From contig JAKDIK010000016.1 in the NCBI GenBank assembly GCA_030450535.1, positions 1-18,119 on the forward strand: a DNA stretch of 18,119 nucleotides. The letters are read 5' to 3'. Below the pieces are notes generated by a model. The model was not told the DNA's origin and did no database searches. It saw nothing but the letters and a program-made list of their open reading frames with translations. The stretch comes from Propionibacteriaceae bacterium (lineage in GTDB: Bacteria; Actinomycetota; Actinomycetes; Propionibacteriales; Propionibacteriaceae). Both the position numbers and the translations under genes were made by a program. Below, piece after piece: positions 8,107 through 15,541 of this stretch; the stretch's first letter is position 1, and the number at the start of each line of letters is the position of its first letter.

Positions 8107-10041
8107 TCAGCGCGTGACGAGCAGCGCGGGCGTCGCGGAGGTGACCGTTCCCTCGGCGAGGGGCGCGATCGTGGCGTAGTTGCCGCTGTTGGTGATGATC
8201 ACGACGGTCGTGGGGTCGAGGCCGGCCGCGGCGATGGCTGCCAGGTCGGCGATGACGAGGACGTCGCCCGCCTTCACCTGCGTGCCCTTGGCGACCGCGT
8301 GGCTGAACGGCGCGCCGTTGAGCTTCACGGTGTCGATGCCGACGTGGATGAGGATCTCCAGCCCGTCGGTGGTCTTCAGCCCGATGGCGTGGCCCATGGA
8401 GACGACCACCTTCGCGTCCACGGGGGCGACGACGGTGCCGTCGGTCGGCCGGATGCCGAACCCGGAGCCCATCGCGCCCGAGGAGAAGACCTTGTCGTCC
8501 ACCTGTTCCAGCGGGACGATCGTGCCGGCCATCGGCGAAGCCAGCTCGATGTCGGTCCCCGGCGCGGCCTCGGGAGCTTCTGCCTCGGCGATCTCGGCCT
8601 CCTGCTCGGCCGCCGCTGCGGCGTCCCGGGCCAAGTCGTCCTCGGAGAAGCCGAAGAAGTAGGTGCCGACGGTGGCCAGGATGAACGCGAGTCCGGTGCC
8701 CACGAGCAGCCAGACGAGGTTCATGGGGTCGCCGTCGGGATCGATGCCGATGGGCAGCGTCAGCAGGCCGGGGGCCCCGGTGCCGAAGACGAGGACGCCG
8801 AAGGCGCCGGTGATTGCGCCGCCGATCGCACCGGCGATGCAGCCGATGATCAGGGGCCGCTTGCGCGGCAGGTTGACGCCGTAGATGGCGGGCTCGGTGA
8901 TGCCGAAGATGCCGGCGATGACCGTGGAGCCGACGAGCGCGCGGTCCTTGCGCGCCCTGAGACGCAGGAAGACGCCGAGGGCGGCCCCGGCCTGGGCGAG
9001 CACCGCCGGGAAGGCCGCCGTCTTGACCGGGTCGAAGCCCTGGGTGGCGAGGTTGTTGATGAAGATCGGCACGATGCCCCAGTGGATGCCGAAGATGACC
9101 AGCACCTGCCACAGGCCGCCGATGAGAATGCCCATCAGGATCGGCGAGAACGTGTACGCCTGCTGGATCAGCCAAGCCATGCCGGTGCCGAGGTAGACGC
9201 CGGCCGGGCCGAGCGTCATGAGCGTCAGGGGCACCATGATGACGAGCGCGAGCAGGGGCGTGATGAAGTTGCGCACCGACTCGTGAATGATGCGGTTGAA
9301 GAACTTCTCCACATAGCTCATCGCCCACACGCCCAGCAGAATCGGAATGACCGAGCTCGTGTAGCTCTGCAGCAACACGGGGATGCCGAAGAAGGTGACG
9401 TCGTTGCCGGCCTGACCCCAGGCGCGCAGTGTCGTGGCCGTGACCTGGCCGTCGATGACCATGTTGACCGTGGCGAGCTGCGTGTAGAGCAGCGCGCCCG
9501 CGAGCGTGAGCGCGGTGTAGGGGTTGCTGCCGAACTTCCGCGCGGCCGTCACCGCGAGGTACATGGGCAGGAACATGAACAGCGCGTCCGCCGCGGCATA
9601 GAGGATCTGATAGGTCGACGACGTGGTCGCCAACCAGCCCGCGGCCACGGCGATGAGCAGGAGGCCCTTCAGGATGCCGGTGGCCGCGAGCGCGCCCAGG
9701 ATGGGGGCGAAGATGGCCGACACCACGTCGATGACGCGTGCCATGACCCCGCCGGACGCCGCGGGCGCGTCCTCGCCCTCCCGGTCGGCCGTCAGCGTCC
9801 CCGGCAGCCCCGCGTACACCTTGGGCACGTTGTTGCCGATGACGACCTGGAACTGGCCGCCGCTCTCCACGACCGTGATGACGCCGGGCAGCGCCATGAT
9901 CGCGTCCTTGTCCGCCTTGGCTCGGTCCTTCAGCGCGAAGCGCAGGCGGGTGGCGCAGTGCACCACGTTCGCCACGTTCTGCTCGCCACCCACCTTGGCC
10001 AGGATGTCCCCGGCGAGCGTGTCGTAGTTCACGGCTGGCAT
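8107..10041 (-). CDS. bglF: Beta-glucoside-specific PTS permease, EIIBCA
   Basis: A 644-residue protein in the order EIIB-EIIC-EIIA. EIIB is residues 1-90 with the phosphorylated Cys29 in VVHCATRLRF. EIIC, about residues 105-450, has multiple hydrophobic segments, among them GILIGGLWQVLVIFGIHWG and the GITEPAIYGVNLP loop typical of the glucose/glucoside superfamily. A Glu/Ala-rich linker leads to a Crr-type EIIA with His551 and the active His566 in EILIHVGIDTV, 15 residues apart as in EIIA-Glc. It imports and phosphorylates beta-glucosides using HPr-P and should also phosphorylate the PRD of its antiterminator. ATG at 10041 has AAGGAG 9 bases upstream. It is first in an operon with bglA and the antiterminator, the same order as Corynebacterium glutamicum bglF-bglA-bglG. 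The leader carries an antitermination switch. Confidence 0.95.
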   Translation of the reverse strand: MPAVNYDTLAGDILAKVGGEQNVANVVHCATRLRFALKDRAKADKDAIMALPGVITVVESGGQFQVVIGNNVPKVYAGLPGTLTADREGEDAPAASGGVMARVIDVVSAIFAPILGALAATGILKGLLLIAVAAGWLATTSSTYQILYAAADALFMFLPMYLAVTAARKFGSNPYTALTLAGALLYTQLATVNMVIDGQVTATTLRAWGQAGNDVTFFGIPVLLQSYTSSVIPILLGVWAMSYVEKFFNRIIHESVRNFITPLLALVIMVPLTLMTLGPAGVYLGTGMAWLIQQAYTFSPILMGILIGGLWQVLVIFGIHWGIVPIFINNLATQGFDPVKTAAFPAVLAQAGAALGVFLRLRARKDRALVGSTVIAGIFGITEPAIYGVNLPRKRPLIIGCIAGAIGGAITGAFGVLVFGTGAPGLLTLPIGIDPDGDPMNLVWLLVGTGLAFILATVGTYFFGFSEDDLARDAAAAAEQEAEIAEAEAPEAAPGTDIELASPMAGTIVPLEQVDDKVFSSGAMGSGFGIRPTDGTVVAPVDAKVVVSMGHAIGLKTTDGLEILIHVGIDTVKLNGAPFSHAVAKGTQVKAGDVLVIADLAAIAAAGLDPTTVVIITNSGNYATIAPLAEGTVTSATPALLVTR

Positions 10042-10052
10042 GTCCTCGTTCT

Positions 10053-10123
10053 CCTTCGTTGGTCGGACTTCGTCCGTCGGACGCCTCGGGTGCCGTCACG
10101 GCCCCGACACCGGGCAACGAAAA
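10053..10123 (-). other. Possible pairing that masks the bglF ribosome-binding site
   Basis: On the minus strand TTCGTTG (10115-10121), directly after the terminator U-tract, is the reverse complement of CAACGAA (10055-10061), which runs into the bglF Shine-Dalgarno AAGGAG (10051-10056). With two G-U pairs the helix reaches 9 pairs (10115-10123 with 10053-10061). In a read-through transcript the former U-tract could cover part of the ribosome-binding site. The loop is long (about 53 nt), so stability is uncertain. Confidence 0.35.
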
Positions 10124-10124
10124 G

Positions 10125-10180
10125 GGACCCAAGTTCCAACGCGTACGAGGGCATCATGCCGTGCGTCGGAGCTTGAGTCC
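10125..10180 (-). terminator. Intrinsic terminator in the bgl leader
   Basis: On the minus strand the 5' arm GGACTCAAGCTCCGACGC (10163-10180) pairs with GCGTTGGAACTTGGGTCC (10125-10142). The 18-position stem has one mismatch and two G-U pairs, and a 20-nt loop. It is followed by C and then TTTT (10120-10123), giving the U-tract of a rho-independent terminator. It ends about 75 bases before the bglF start. The top 12 bases of its 5' arm also belong to the antiterminator hairpin, so only one can form. Confidence 0.85.
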
Positions 10181-10212
10181 TTGCCTCGAAATGAGTGACA
10201 TGCCCAATGCTC
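10169..10212 (-). promoter_or_regulatory. RAT-like ribonucleic antiterminator for BglG/LicT
   Basis: Reading the minus strand from 10212, GAGC, a bulged A and TTGGG pair with CTCAAGCTC (10169-10177), forming a 9-bp lower stem. Above it the core runs CATGTCACTC, loop ATTTC, GAGGCAAGGA. This aligns with the LicT/BglG RAT consensus: TGTTACTG becomes TGTCACTC, and CAGGCAA becomes GAGGCAA, keeping a 3-bp apical stem (CTC/GAG) and the internal-loop bases. It overlaps the terminator 5' arm at 10169-10180. A CAT-domain dimer bound here should prevent terminator folding and let the operon be read. The alignment is by eye. Confidence 0.8.
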
Positions 10213-10232
10213 GCGTCCGTGAGGACAGCGCA

Positions 10233-10263
10233 ATCCTACGGTGCGTCGTGGAACGGTTGTCAA
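10233..10263 (-). promoter_or_regulatory. Promoter of the bgl operon
   Basis: The minus strand has a perfect -35 TTGACA (10258-10263) and a -10 TAGGAT (10233-10238) separated by 19 bases. The spacer is slightly long, and shifting the -10 by one gives 18 with a poorer hexamer. The start would be near 10226, just upstream of the RAT hairpin, giving a leader of about 185 nt. Confidence 0.65.
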
Positions 10264-10266
10264 CCG
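10254..10266. promoter_or_regulatory. Palindrome over the bgl -35 element, possible operator
   Basis: CGGTTG-T-CAACCG is a perfect inverted repeat with 6-base arms that covers the TTGACA hexamer. A related repeat, GCGGT-T-ACCGC, lies at 10274-10284 with its centre 19 bases away. A repressor or activator bound here would act on transcription initiation, on top of the antitermination switch. No candidate DNA-binding regulator gene lies in the operon. Confidence 0.35.
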
Positions 10267-10279
10267 CCGGCGGGCGGTT
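10262..10279 (-). terminator. Hairpin after the FAD/Fe-S dehydrogenase gene
   Basis: AACCGCC (10262-10268) and GGCGGTT (10273-10279) form a 7-bp stem with a 4-base loop, starting 10 bases after the stop of the upstream dehydrogenase gene. There is no U-tract. It abuts the -35 of the bgl promoter, so the gap of about 250 bases packs terminator, promoter and leader together. Confidence 0.45.
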
Positions 10280-10288
10280 ACCGCGGGA

Positions 10289-13144
10289 TTACGGGGAGTC
10301 GCTGACCGGGAGGTGCGCGACGAGCAGCTCGGCGAGGGTGAGCGCCTGGCGTCCCTGCAGGTCGGCCAGCTGCGTGCGGCAGCTGAAGCCGTCGGCCAGC
10401 ACGATGGCCTGAGGCCCGGCGGACGCCAGCGCCGGCCCGAGCCGGGTGTCGAAGACGGCGCGGCTGAAGTCGTAGTGACCGGCGATCATCCCGTGGTTGC
10501 CCGCGAGCCCGCAGCAGCCGCCCACCCGGACGATCTCGGCGCCGGTCCGCAGGAGCAGTGCGGCCTCGTCCGCCCAGCCCATGACCGAGGCCTCGTGGCA
10601 GTGCGGCTGGGCGACGATCGTGTGGCCGCTCAGGTCGGGCAACGCGTAGTCCTCGACGGACGCGAGCAGCTCGGCCAGCGTGTGGGTCGCGGCGGCGACC
10701 TCGGCCACGCGCGGGTCGTCCACCAGCTCTGGGGCGTCCGAGCGCCACACCGCCAGGCAGCTCGGTTCGGTGCCCACGATGGGGACGCCCCGGGCGGCGT
10801 ACGGGTGCAACACCTCGGTGGCGGCGCGCAGTTCTCGCGCGGCCACCTCGAGCTGCCCGGTCGTGATCCAGGTCAGGCCGCAGCAGGCCTTGCGCTCCAG
10901 CAGCCGTGGCGTCCAGCCCCCGGCGATGAGGACGGCCGCCGTGGCCGCCACGGTGTCGCCGGCAAAGGCGTCGTTGAACGAGTCGACCCACAGGACGATC
11001 TCGCCTCGCGACCCGAGCGGTGCGTCGACCACCGCCCGCCGCGTCACCTCGCGGTTCGAGCGGGCCGCGAACCGCGGCATGCCGCGTCGGGCGTCGACGC
11101 CGGCCACGGCCTTCACCAGCGACGAAAGCCCCGGCGCCCGCAGGGCGAGGTTCGCCAGCGCGGGCAGCACGGGGTTCGAACTCGCGAGCCGGCCCCACGT
11201 GGGCAGCCATCCCATCGAGTAGTGGTCTCGGGGGCGCAGCCGGCCCCGGTACGCCTCGTGGAGCACCGCGGACTTGTAGGCGGCCATGTCGGTGCCGGTG
11301 GGGCAGTCGCGTGAGCAGCCCTTGCAGGACAGGCACAGGTCGAGCGCCTCGTGCACCTCGGCCGCGCGCCAGCCGTCGGTCACCAGCGTGCCGTTGACCA
11401 TCTCCTGCAGGATGCGGGCCCGCCCGCGGGTGGAGTCCTTCTCCTCGCGCGTCGCCTGCCAGCTCGGGCACATCACCTGACCACCCGCGTTCGCCACGCA
11501 CTTGCCCACGCCGGTGCAGCGGTGCACGTCGTCGACGAACCCGCGGTGGGTGGTGAACAGCCGCGACCTCCGCACCGCCGGGGCGCGCAGGTCGGCGTCC
11601 AGCGGCGCGGGATCGAGCCGGACGGGATCCACGAGCACCCCCGGGTTGAGCAGGTTGTCCGGGTCGAAGATGGCCTTGACGGCCGCGAACAGCGCCAGCG
11701 CCTCCGGTGAGTACTGCCGGGCGAGCAGCTCCGAGCGGGCCCGGCCGTCGCCGTGCTCGCCCGACATCGAGCCACCGTGCGACGCGGCGAGGTCGGCGGC
11801 CGCCTCCACGAATCGTCGGTAGGACGCCGCCCCGTCCGGCTCCTGCGTCAACGGAAAGTCGATGCGGCAGTGCACGCAGCCGTCGCCGAAGTGGCCGTAC
11901 GGCAGGCCCCGCAGCCCGTGCTCGGCCAGCAGCGCGTCGAAGGCGCGCAGGTAGGCGCCGAGGCGCTCCGGCGGCACGGCGGCGTCCTCCCAGCCGGCGT
12001 AGGCGGGCCGGTCGAGGCTGACGCCGGCCAGCCCGGCACCGTCGGCGCGGATCTTCCACAGCGCCGCGGCCACCACGAGGTCGTCGACCACCTCGCCGTC
12101 GAGACAGCCGGACGCCGCCAGCAGCCCGGCGGCCCGCTCGGCCAGGCGTGCGCGGTCGTCGTCGACGAGTTCGACGAAGACCCAGCCGTCGCCCTCGGGC
12201 AGGCGGGGGACGGCGTCCACGCCGAGCGTGCGGGAGACCACGTCGACGATCCGCCGGTCCATGCCCTCGACCGCGGTGGGGGCGAACGGCAGGATCGCCG
12301 GCATCGCGTCCGCGGCGTCCGGCATCGTCGGGTAGCCGAGCGCGAGCATGGTCTTGTGCGGCGCGTCCTCGACGAGCCGGACCGTGGCCCGGGTGATGAC
12401 CGCGAGCGTGCCCTCCGAGCCCGCCAGGAACTTCGCCACGTCGAAGCCCCGCTCGGGCAGCAGCCACTCCAGCGAGTAGCCCGACACCTGCCGGCTGAAG
12501 GTGCCGAACTGGGTGCGGATCACCCCCAGGTGTTCGGCGACGAGCGCGTGCAGGGCACGCAGCGTGGGGGAGTCGGAGGCCCGCAGGTCCGTCCGCGAGT
12601 CGAGGGTGAGCCGTTCGCCGGTGCCGGTGATGACGTCGAGCGCGACGACGTTGTCGGACGACCGGCCGTACCCCATCGCCCGCGGCCCGCAGGCGTTGTT
12701 GCCGATCATGCCGCCGATCGTGCAGCGGGTGAACGTCGACGGGTCGGGGCCGTACCGCAGGCCGTGGGCCTGGGCGGCCCGGGAGAGCACGTCCTGCACC
12801 ACCCCCGGATCGACGACGGCCGTGCGGCGCTCCACGTCGAGCCCGTGAATCGTGCGCAGGTGGCGCGCCACGTCGACGACCAGCCCGGGACCGACGGCGT
12901 TGCCGGCGCACGAGGTTCCCGCCCCGCGGGCGGTGAGCGGGACGCCGGCCTCGCGGGCGGCGTCCACGAGGTTGACCAGCTCGACGGTGTCGCGAGGGTG
13001 CGCCACGCCGCCCGGGACGACCCGGTACAGCGACGCGTCGGAGGAGTACAGCCCGCGCGTCAGCGTGCTCGCATCCACGGGGGCCGCCCCACGCAGGGCG
13101 AGTCGTCGGCGAAGGTCGTCCCAGCGGCGTTCGGCGTCGGTCAC
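10289..13144 (-). CDS. FAD-linked oxidase with 4Fe-4S clusters, YdiJ-like D-2-hydroxyacid dehydrogenase
   Basis: A 951-residue cytoplasmic or membrane-associated oxidoreductase. The N-terminal PCMH-type FAD domain shows GAGTSCAGNAVGPG (74-87) and PDPSTFTRCTIGGMIGNNACG-type sequence (133-153). The FAD-oxidase C-terminal domain has GHFGDGCVHCRIDF (417-430) and SGEHGDGRARSELL (461-474). Fe-S cysteines follow: CTGVGKC with a later MCP (543, 549, 559) and CLSCKGCSRDCP (604, 607, 610, 614). Two CCG-type motifs are in the last third (ACCGLTW and GGCCGLAGNHG). This order matches E. coli YdiJ, a D-2-hydroxyglutarate dehydrogenase, and related D-lactate dehydrogenases; the exact substrate is open. GTG at 13144 is the first start in the frame but has a weak ribosome-binding site. 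It is 12 bases after the MarR gene stop, so the two are probably co-transcribed and coupled. Confidence 0.88.
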   Translation of the reverse strand: MTDAERRWDDLRRRLALRGAAPVDASTLTRGLYSSDASLYRVVPGGVAHPRDTVELVNLVDAAREAGVPLTARGAGTSCAGNAVGPGLVVDVARHLRTIHGLDVERRTAVVDPGVVQDVLSRAAQAHGLRYGPDPSTFTRCTIGGMIGNNACGPRAMGYGRSSDNVVALDVITGTGERLTLDSRTDLRASDSPTLRALHALVAEHLGVIRTQFGTFSRQVSGYSLEWLLPERGFDVAKFLAGSEGTLAVITRATVRLVEDAPHKTMLALGYPTMPDAADAMPAILPFAPTAVEGMDRRIVDVVSRTLGVDAVPRLPEGDGWVFVELVDDDRARLAERAAGLLAASGCLDGEVVDDLVVAAALWKIRADGAGLAGVSLDRPAYAGWEDAAVPPERLGAYLRAFDALLAEHGLRGLPYGHFGDGCVHCRIDFPLTQEPDGAASYRRFVEAAADLAASHGGSMSGEHGDGRARSELLARQYSPEALALFAAVKAIFDPDNLLNPGVLVDPVRLDPAPLDADLRAPAVRRSRLFTTHRGFVDDVHRCTGVGKCVANAGGQVMCPSWQATREEKDSTRGRARILQEMVNGTLVTDGWRAAEVHEALDLCLSCKGCSRDCPTGTDMAAYKSAVLHEAYRGRLRPRDHYSMGWLPTWGRLASSNPVLPALANLALRAPGLSSLVKAVAGVDARRGMPRFAARSNREVTRRAVVDAPLGSRGEIVLWVDSFNDAFAGDTVAATAAVLIAGGWTPRLLERKACCGLTWITTGQLEVAARELRAATEVLHPYAARGVPIVGTEPSCLAVWRSDAPELVDDPRVAEVAAATHTLAELLASVEDYALPDLSGHTIVAQPHCHEASVMGWADEAALLLRTGAEIVRVGGCCGLAGNHGMIAGHYDFSRAVFDTRLGPALASAGPQAIVLADGFSCRTQLADLQGRQALTLAELLVAHLPVSDSP

Positions 13145-13156
13145 GCCGTCAGTCTG

Positions 13157-13630
13157 TCACGCCGTCCGGCTCTGGACCGGGGTGGCCGTGACCGCCTGCA
13201 TCGCCCGGCCGAGGGCGGCGTAGTCGGCCTCGTCCACGACGTCCACGAGCACCGCGCGGACGGCGGTGACGTGGTCGGGGGCGGCCGTCTCGAGCAGCGC
13301 GAAGCCCGCATCGGTCAGGGTCGCCATGACGCCGCGCCGGTCGGCGGGGGCCGGCGCGCGGGTGACGAGCCCCTTGCGTTCCATGCGGGTGACGGTGTGG
13401 GTGAGCCGCGAGCGCGATTGCCGCGCGGCGTCCGCGAGGTCGGACATGCGCATCGAGCGGTTCTCGCTCTCGGAGAGGCGGACGAGAATCTCGTACTCGG
13501 CGAGGTCGAGCCCGCGGCTGCGCAGATCCGCGTCGAGCGTCTCCTGGATGCGCGCCATGCCGTCCAGGAATGCGCGCCACACGACCTGCTGCTCCTCGGT
13601 GAGCCACCGCGGCTGGTTTTCGCCCGACAT
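13157..13630 (-). CDS. MarR-family transcriptional regulator
   Basis: A 157-residue protein from the ATG at 13630 (MSGENQPRWLTEEQQ). The open frame extends 11 codons further, but those codons overlap a palindrome that looks like an operator and add no MarR-like sequence. The fold is clear: helix 1 (VVWRAFLDGMARIQETLDADL), DLAEYEILVRLSES, recognition-helix region SMRMSDLADAARQSRSRLTHTV, then the wing TRMERKGLVTRAPAPADRRG. MarR proteins bind as dimers and usually repress themselves and neighbours until a ligand binds. Here the likely targets are its own operon with the dehydrogenase and the divergent acyl-CoA synthetase operon. The ligand is unknown; a hydroxyacid or acyl-CoA-linked aromatic would fit the context, by inference only. 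No good ribosome-binding site was seen for any candidate start. Confidence 0.88.
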   Translation of the reverse strand: MSGENQPRWLTEEQQVVWRAFLDGMARIQETLDADLRSRGLDLAEYEILVRLSESENRSMRMSDLADAARQSRSRLTHTVTRMERKGLVTRAPAPADRRGVMATLTDAGFALLETAAPDHVTAVRAVLVDVVDEADYAALGRAMQAVTATPVQSRTA

Positions 13631-13651
13631 GCCGTGAATTCTAGCCATCCT

Positions 13652-13663
13652 TTGACCGTTCAA
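13652..13663. promoter_or_regulatory. Palindrome TTGA-N4-TCAA between divergent marR and fadD, candidate MarR operator
   Basis: TTGACCGTTCAA has perfect 4-base arms around CCGT, 22 bases before the chosen marR start and 64 before the synthetase start. MarR sites are commonly AT-containing palindromes of this form in the divergent promoter region. The arms are short, so chance is possible. A TAGACT -10-like hexamer for the plus-strand operon lies at 13679-13684, without a well-placed -35. Confidence 0.35.
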
Positions 13664-13726
13664 CCGTCGGGAGTCCCGTAGACTGACGCGAAAGTGTCGC
13701 GGGGGCGAACCGACGAGAGGGATTCG

Positions 13727-15541
13727 ATGACGAACATCCAGCGCATGCTCGACGAGCGGCCGCCCACCGTGGGGGCCATGTTCTCAGAACGTGTCGCCGC
13801 CACGCCCAACCAGGAGGCGTTCCGCCACCCCGACCGGGATGAGAACTGGATCAGCCTGACGTGGCAGGAGACCAAGGATGTCGTCTGGGAGATCGGCGCC
13901 GGCCTGCTGTCGCTCGGCCTGCAGCCGGAGGAGCGCGTGGCCATCGCGTCCAACACCCGCATCGAATGGGTGCTGATGGATCTGGCGATCAACTGCGCCG
14001 GTGGCGCGACCACGACGGTGTACCCGAATACCCAGGGGGAGGATTTCACCCACATCGTCACGCATTCGGAGTCCGTCATCTTCGTCGGCGAGGATGCCGA
14101 ACAGGTCGCCAAGGCTCGGAAGTCGCTGCCCGAGGGACAGTTGAAGGGGATCGTCGAGTTCGAGGGCGGTAGCGAGGGCACGCTGTCGATGGACGCGCTC
14201 CGGGAGCGGGGTCGCGCGCACCTCGCCGAGCACCCGAGCGCGATGGACGACGCGGTGGCGGGCACCACGAGCGACTCGCTGGCCACACTCATCTACACCT
14301 CGGGCACCACGGGCCGGCCGAAGGGCGTGGAGCTGACCCACGGCAACTGGACCTACGAGGGCGTCGCCGTCGACGCGCTGGGCATCATCGGCCCCCACTC
14401 GCTGCAGTACTTCTGGCTGCCGCTCAGCCACGTCTTCGGCAAGGCGGTGTCGATGATTCAGCTCCGCATCGGCTTCGCCTCCGCCATCGATGGACGCCTC
14501 GACAAGATCGTGCCGGGGCTCGGTGCCACCAACCCCAGCTTCATGTGCGGCGCGCCGCGCATCTTCGAGAAGGTGCGCAACGCCGTGAAGGCGTCGTCGG
14601 CGACGGGGGTCAAGGCCAGGATCGCGCGCTGGGCATTCGCCGTGGGCCGCGCCTCGCGGCCGTACCGTCTGCAGGGGCGTCCACTGCCGCCTGCCATGCG
14701 GCTGGCCTACGCCATCGCCGACCGGTTGGTGTTCAGCAAGCTGAAGGCCAGGATGGGCGGCAACATCGAGTTCTTCATCTCCGGATCGGCCAAGCTCAGC
14801 TCGCAGGTGCAGGAGTGGTTCTACTCGGCCGGCATCGTCATCGCCGAGGGCTATGGGTCCACGGAGACGTCGGCGGTCGCCACCGTCAACGAGCCCACCA
14901 AACCGCGCTTCGGCACCGTGGGACCCGCTCTGCCGGGCACCGAGCTTCGGATCGCGGACGACGGCGAGGTGCTCATCAAGGGTCCGGGCGTGATGCGCGG
15001 CTACCACCGCGATCCCGAGCAGACCGCACAGGTGCTCGTCGACGGCTGGTACCACACCGGTGACATCGGCGAACTCGACGCCGACGGCTACCTCCGCATC
15101 ACCGACCGCAAGACGGACATGATGAAGACGTCCGGCGGCAAGTACGTGGCCCCGCAGAAGGTGGAGGGCGCGCTGGCCGCCAACATTCCCTACGCGTCGC
15201 AGGTGGTGGCGATGGGTGACGGCCGCAAGTACGTCTCGGCGCTGCTCACCCTCGACCCGGCCGCGGTGGAGGCGTGGGCGCAGCGCCACGGCAAGGAGGG
15301 GATGGCTTACGCCGAGGTCACGCAGCTCCCCGAGATGCGCGCCTCGATCGGTCGCCACCTGGGGGTCGCCAACGCGAGGCTCGAGCGCTGGGAGACGGTC
15401 AAGCGCTACGCGATCCTCGACCACGAGCTGTCGGTGGAGGACGGCGGAGTGACCGCCAACATGAAACTGCGCCGCAAGAACATCGCCGCCACCTACGCTG
15501 ACCTCGTGGATTCCCTCTACGACGCCGAGGACGACGACTGA
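13727..15541 (+). CDS. Long-chain fatty-acid-CoA ligase (AMP-dependent synthetase)
   Basis: A 604-residue ANL-superfamily enzyme. Motifs in order: P-loop LIYTSGTTGRPKG, the adenine-binding EGYGSTETSA, WYHTGDIGELD with the ribose-binding Asp, the hinge DRKTDMMKTSGGK, and APQKVEG. The insertion and length match FadD15-type long-chain acyl-CoA synthetases. It activates fatty acids to acyl-AMP and then acyl-CoA. ATG at 13727 is chosen because GAGAGGGA sits just upstream (13715-13722) and MTNIQRMLDERPPTVGAMF is a normal opening; 11 extra upstream codons look non-coding. It is first gene of a plus-strand operon: its stop overlaps the start of the thioesterase gene. Divergent marR may control it. 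Confidence 0.93.
   Translation: MTNIQRMLDERPPTVGAMFSERVAATPNQEAFRHPDRDENWISLTWQETKDVVWEIGAGLLSLGLQPEERVAIASNTRIEWVLMDLAINCAGGATTTVYPNTQGEDFTHIVTHSESVIFVGEDAEQVAKARKSLPEGQLKGIVEFEGGSEGTLSMDALRERGRAHLAEHPSAMDDAVAGTTSDSLATLIYTSGTTGRPKGVELTHGNWTYEGVAVDALGIIGPHSLQYFWLPLSHVFGKAVSMIQLRIGFASAIDGRLDKIVPGLGATNPSFMCGAPRIFEKVRNAVKASSATGVKARIARWAFAVGRASRPYRLQGRPLPPAMRLAYAIADRLVFSKLKARMGGNIEFFISGSAKLSSQVQEWFYSAGIVIAEGYGSTETSAVATVNEPTKPRFGTVGPALPGTELRIADDGEVLIKGPGVMRGYHRDPEQTAQVLVDGWYHTGDIGELDADGYLRITDRKTDMMKTSGGKYVAPQKVEGALAANIPYASQVVAMGDGRKYVSALLTLDPAAVEAWAQRHGKEGMAYAEVTQLPEMRASIGRHLGVANARLERWETVKRYAILDHELSVEDGGVTANMKLRRKNIAATYADLVDSLYDAEDDD

Noticed and set aside
8041..10176. 711-codon plus-strand open frame
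   Set aside because: Antisense of bglF and its leader, extremely Asp/Arg/Gly-rich with no recognisable fold. The minus-strand PTS protein is certain.
10214..10236. GGATTG with a GTCC/GGAC hairpin as the RAT site
   Set aside because: The opening resembles the RAT GGATTG, but the following bases do not match and it lies at the predicted -10/start. The hairpin at 10169-10212 matches far better and overlaps the terminator.
11753..13681. 642-codon plus-strand frame opposite the dehydrogenase and marR
   Set aside because: A shadow frame; the opposite strand has complete FAD, Fe-S and MarR motifs.
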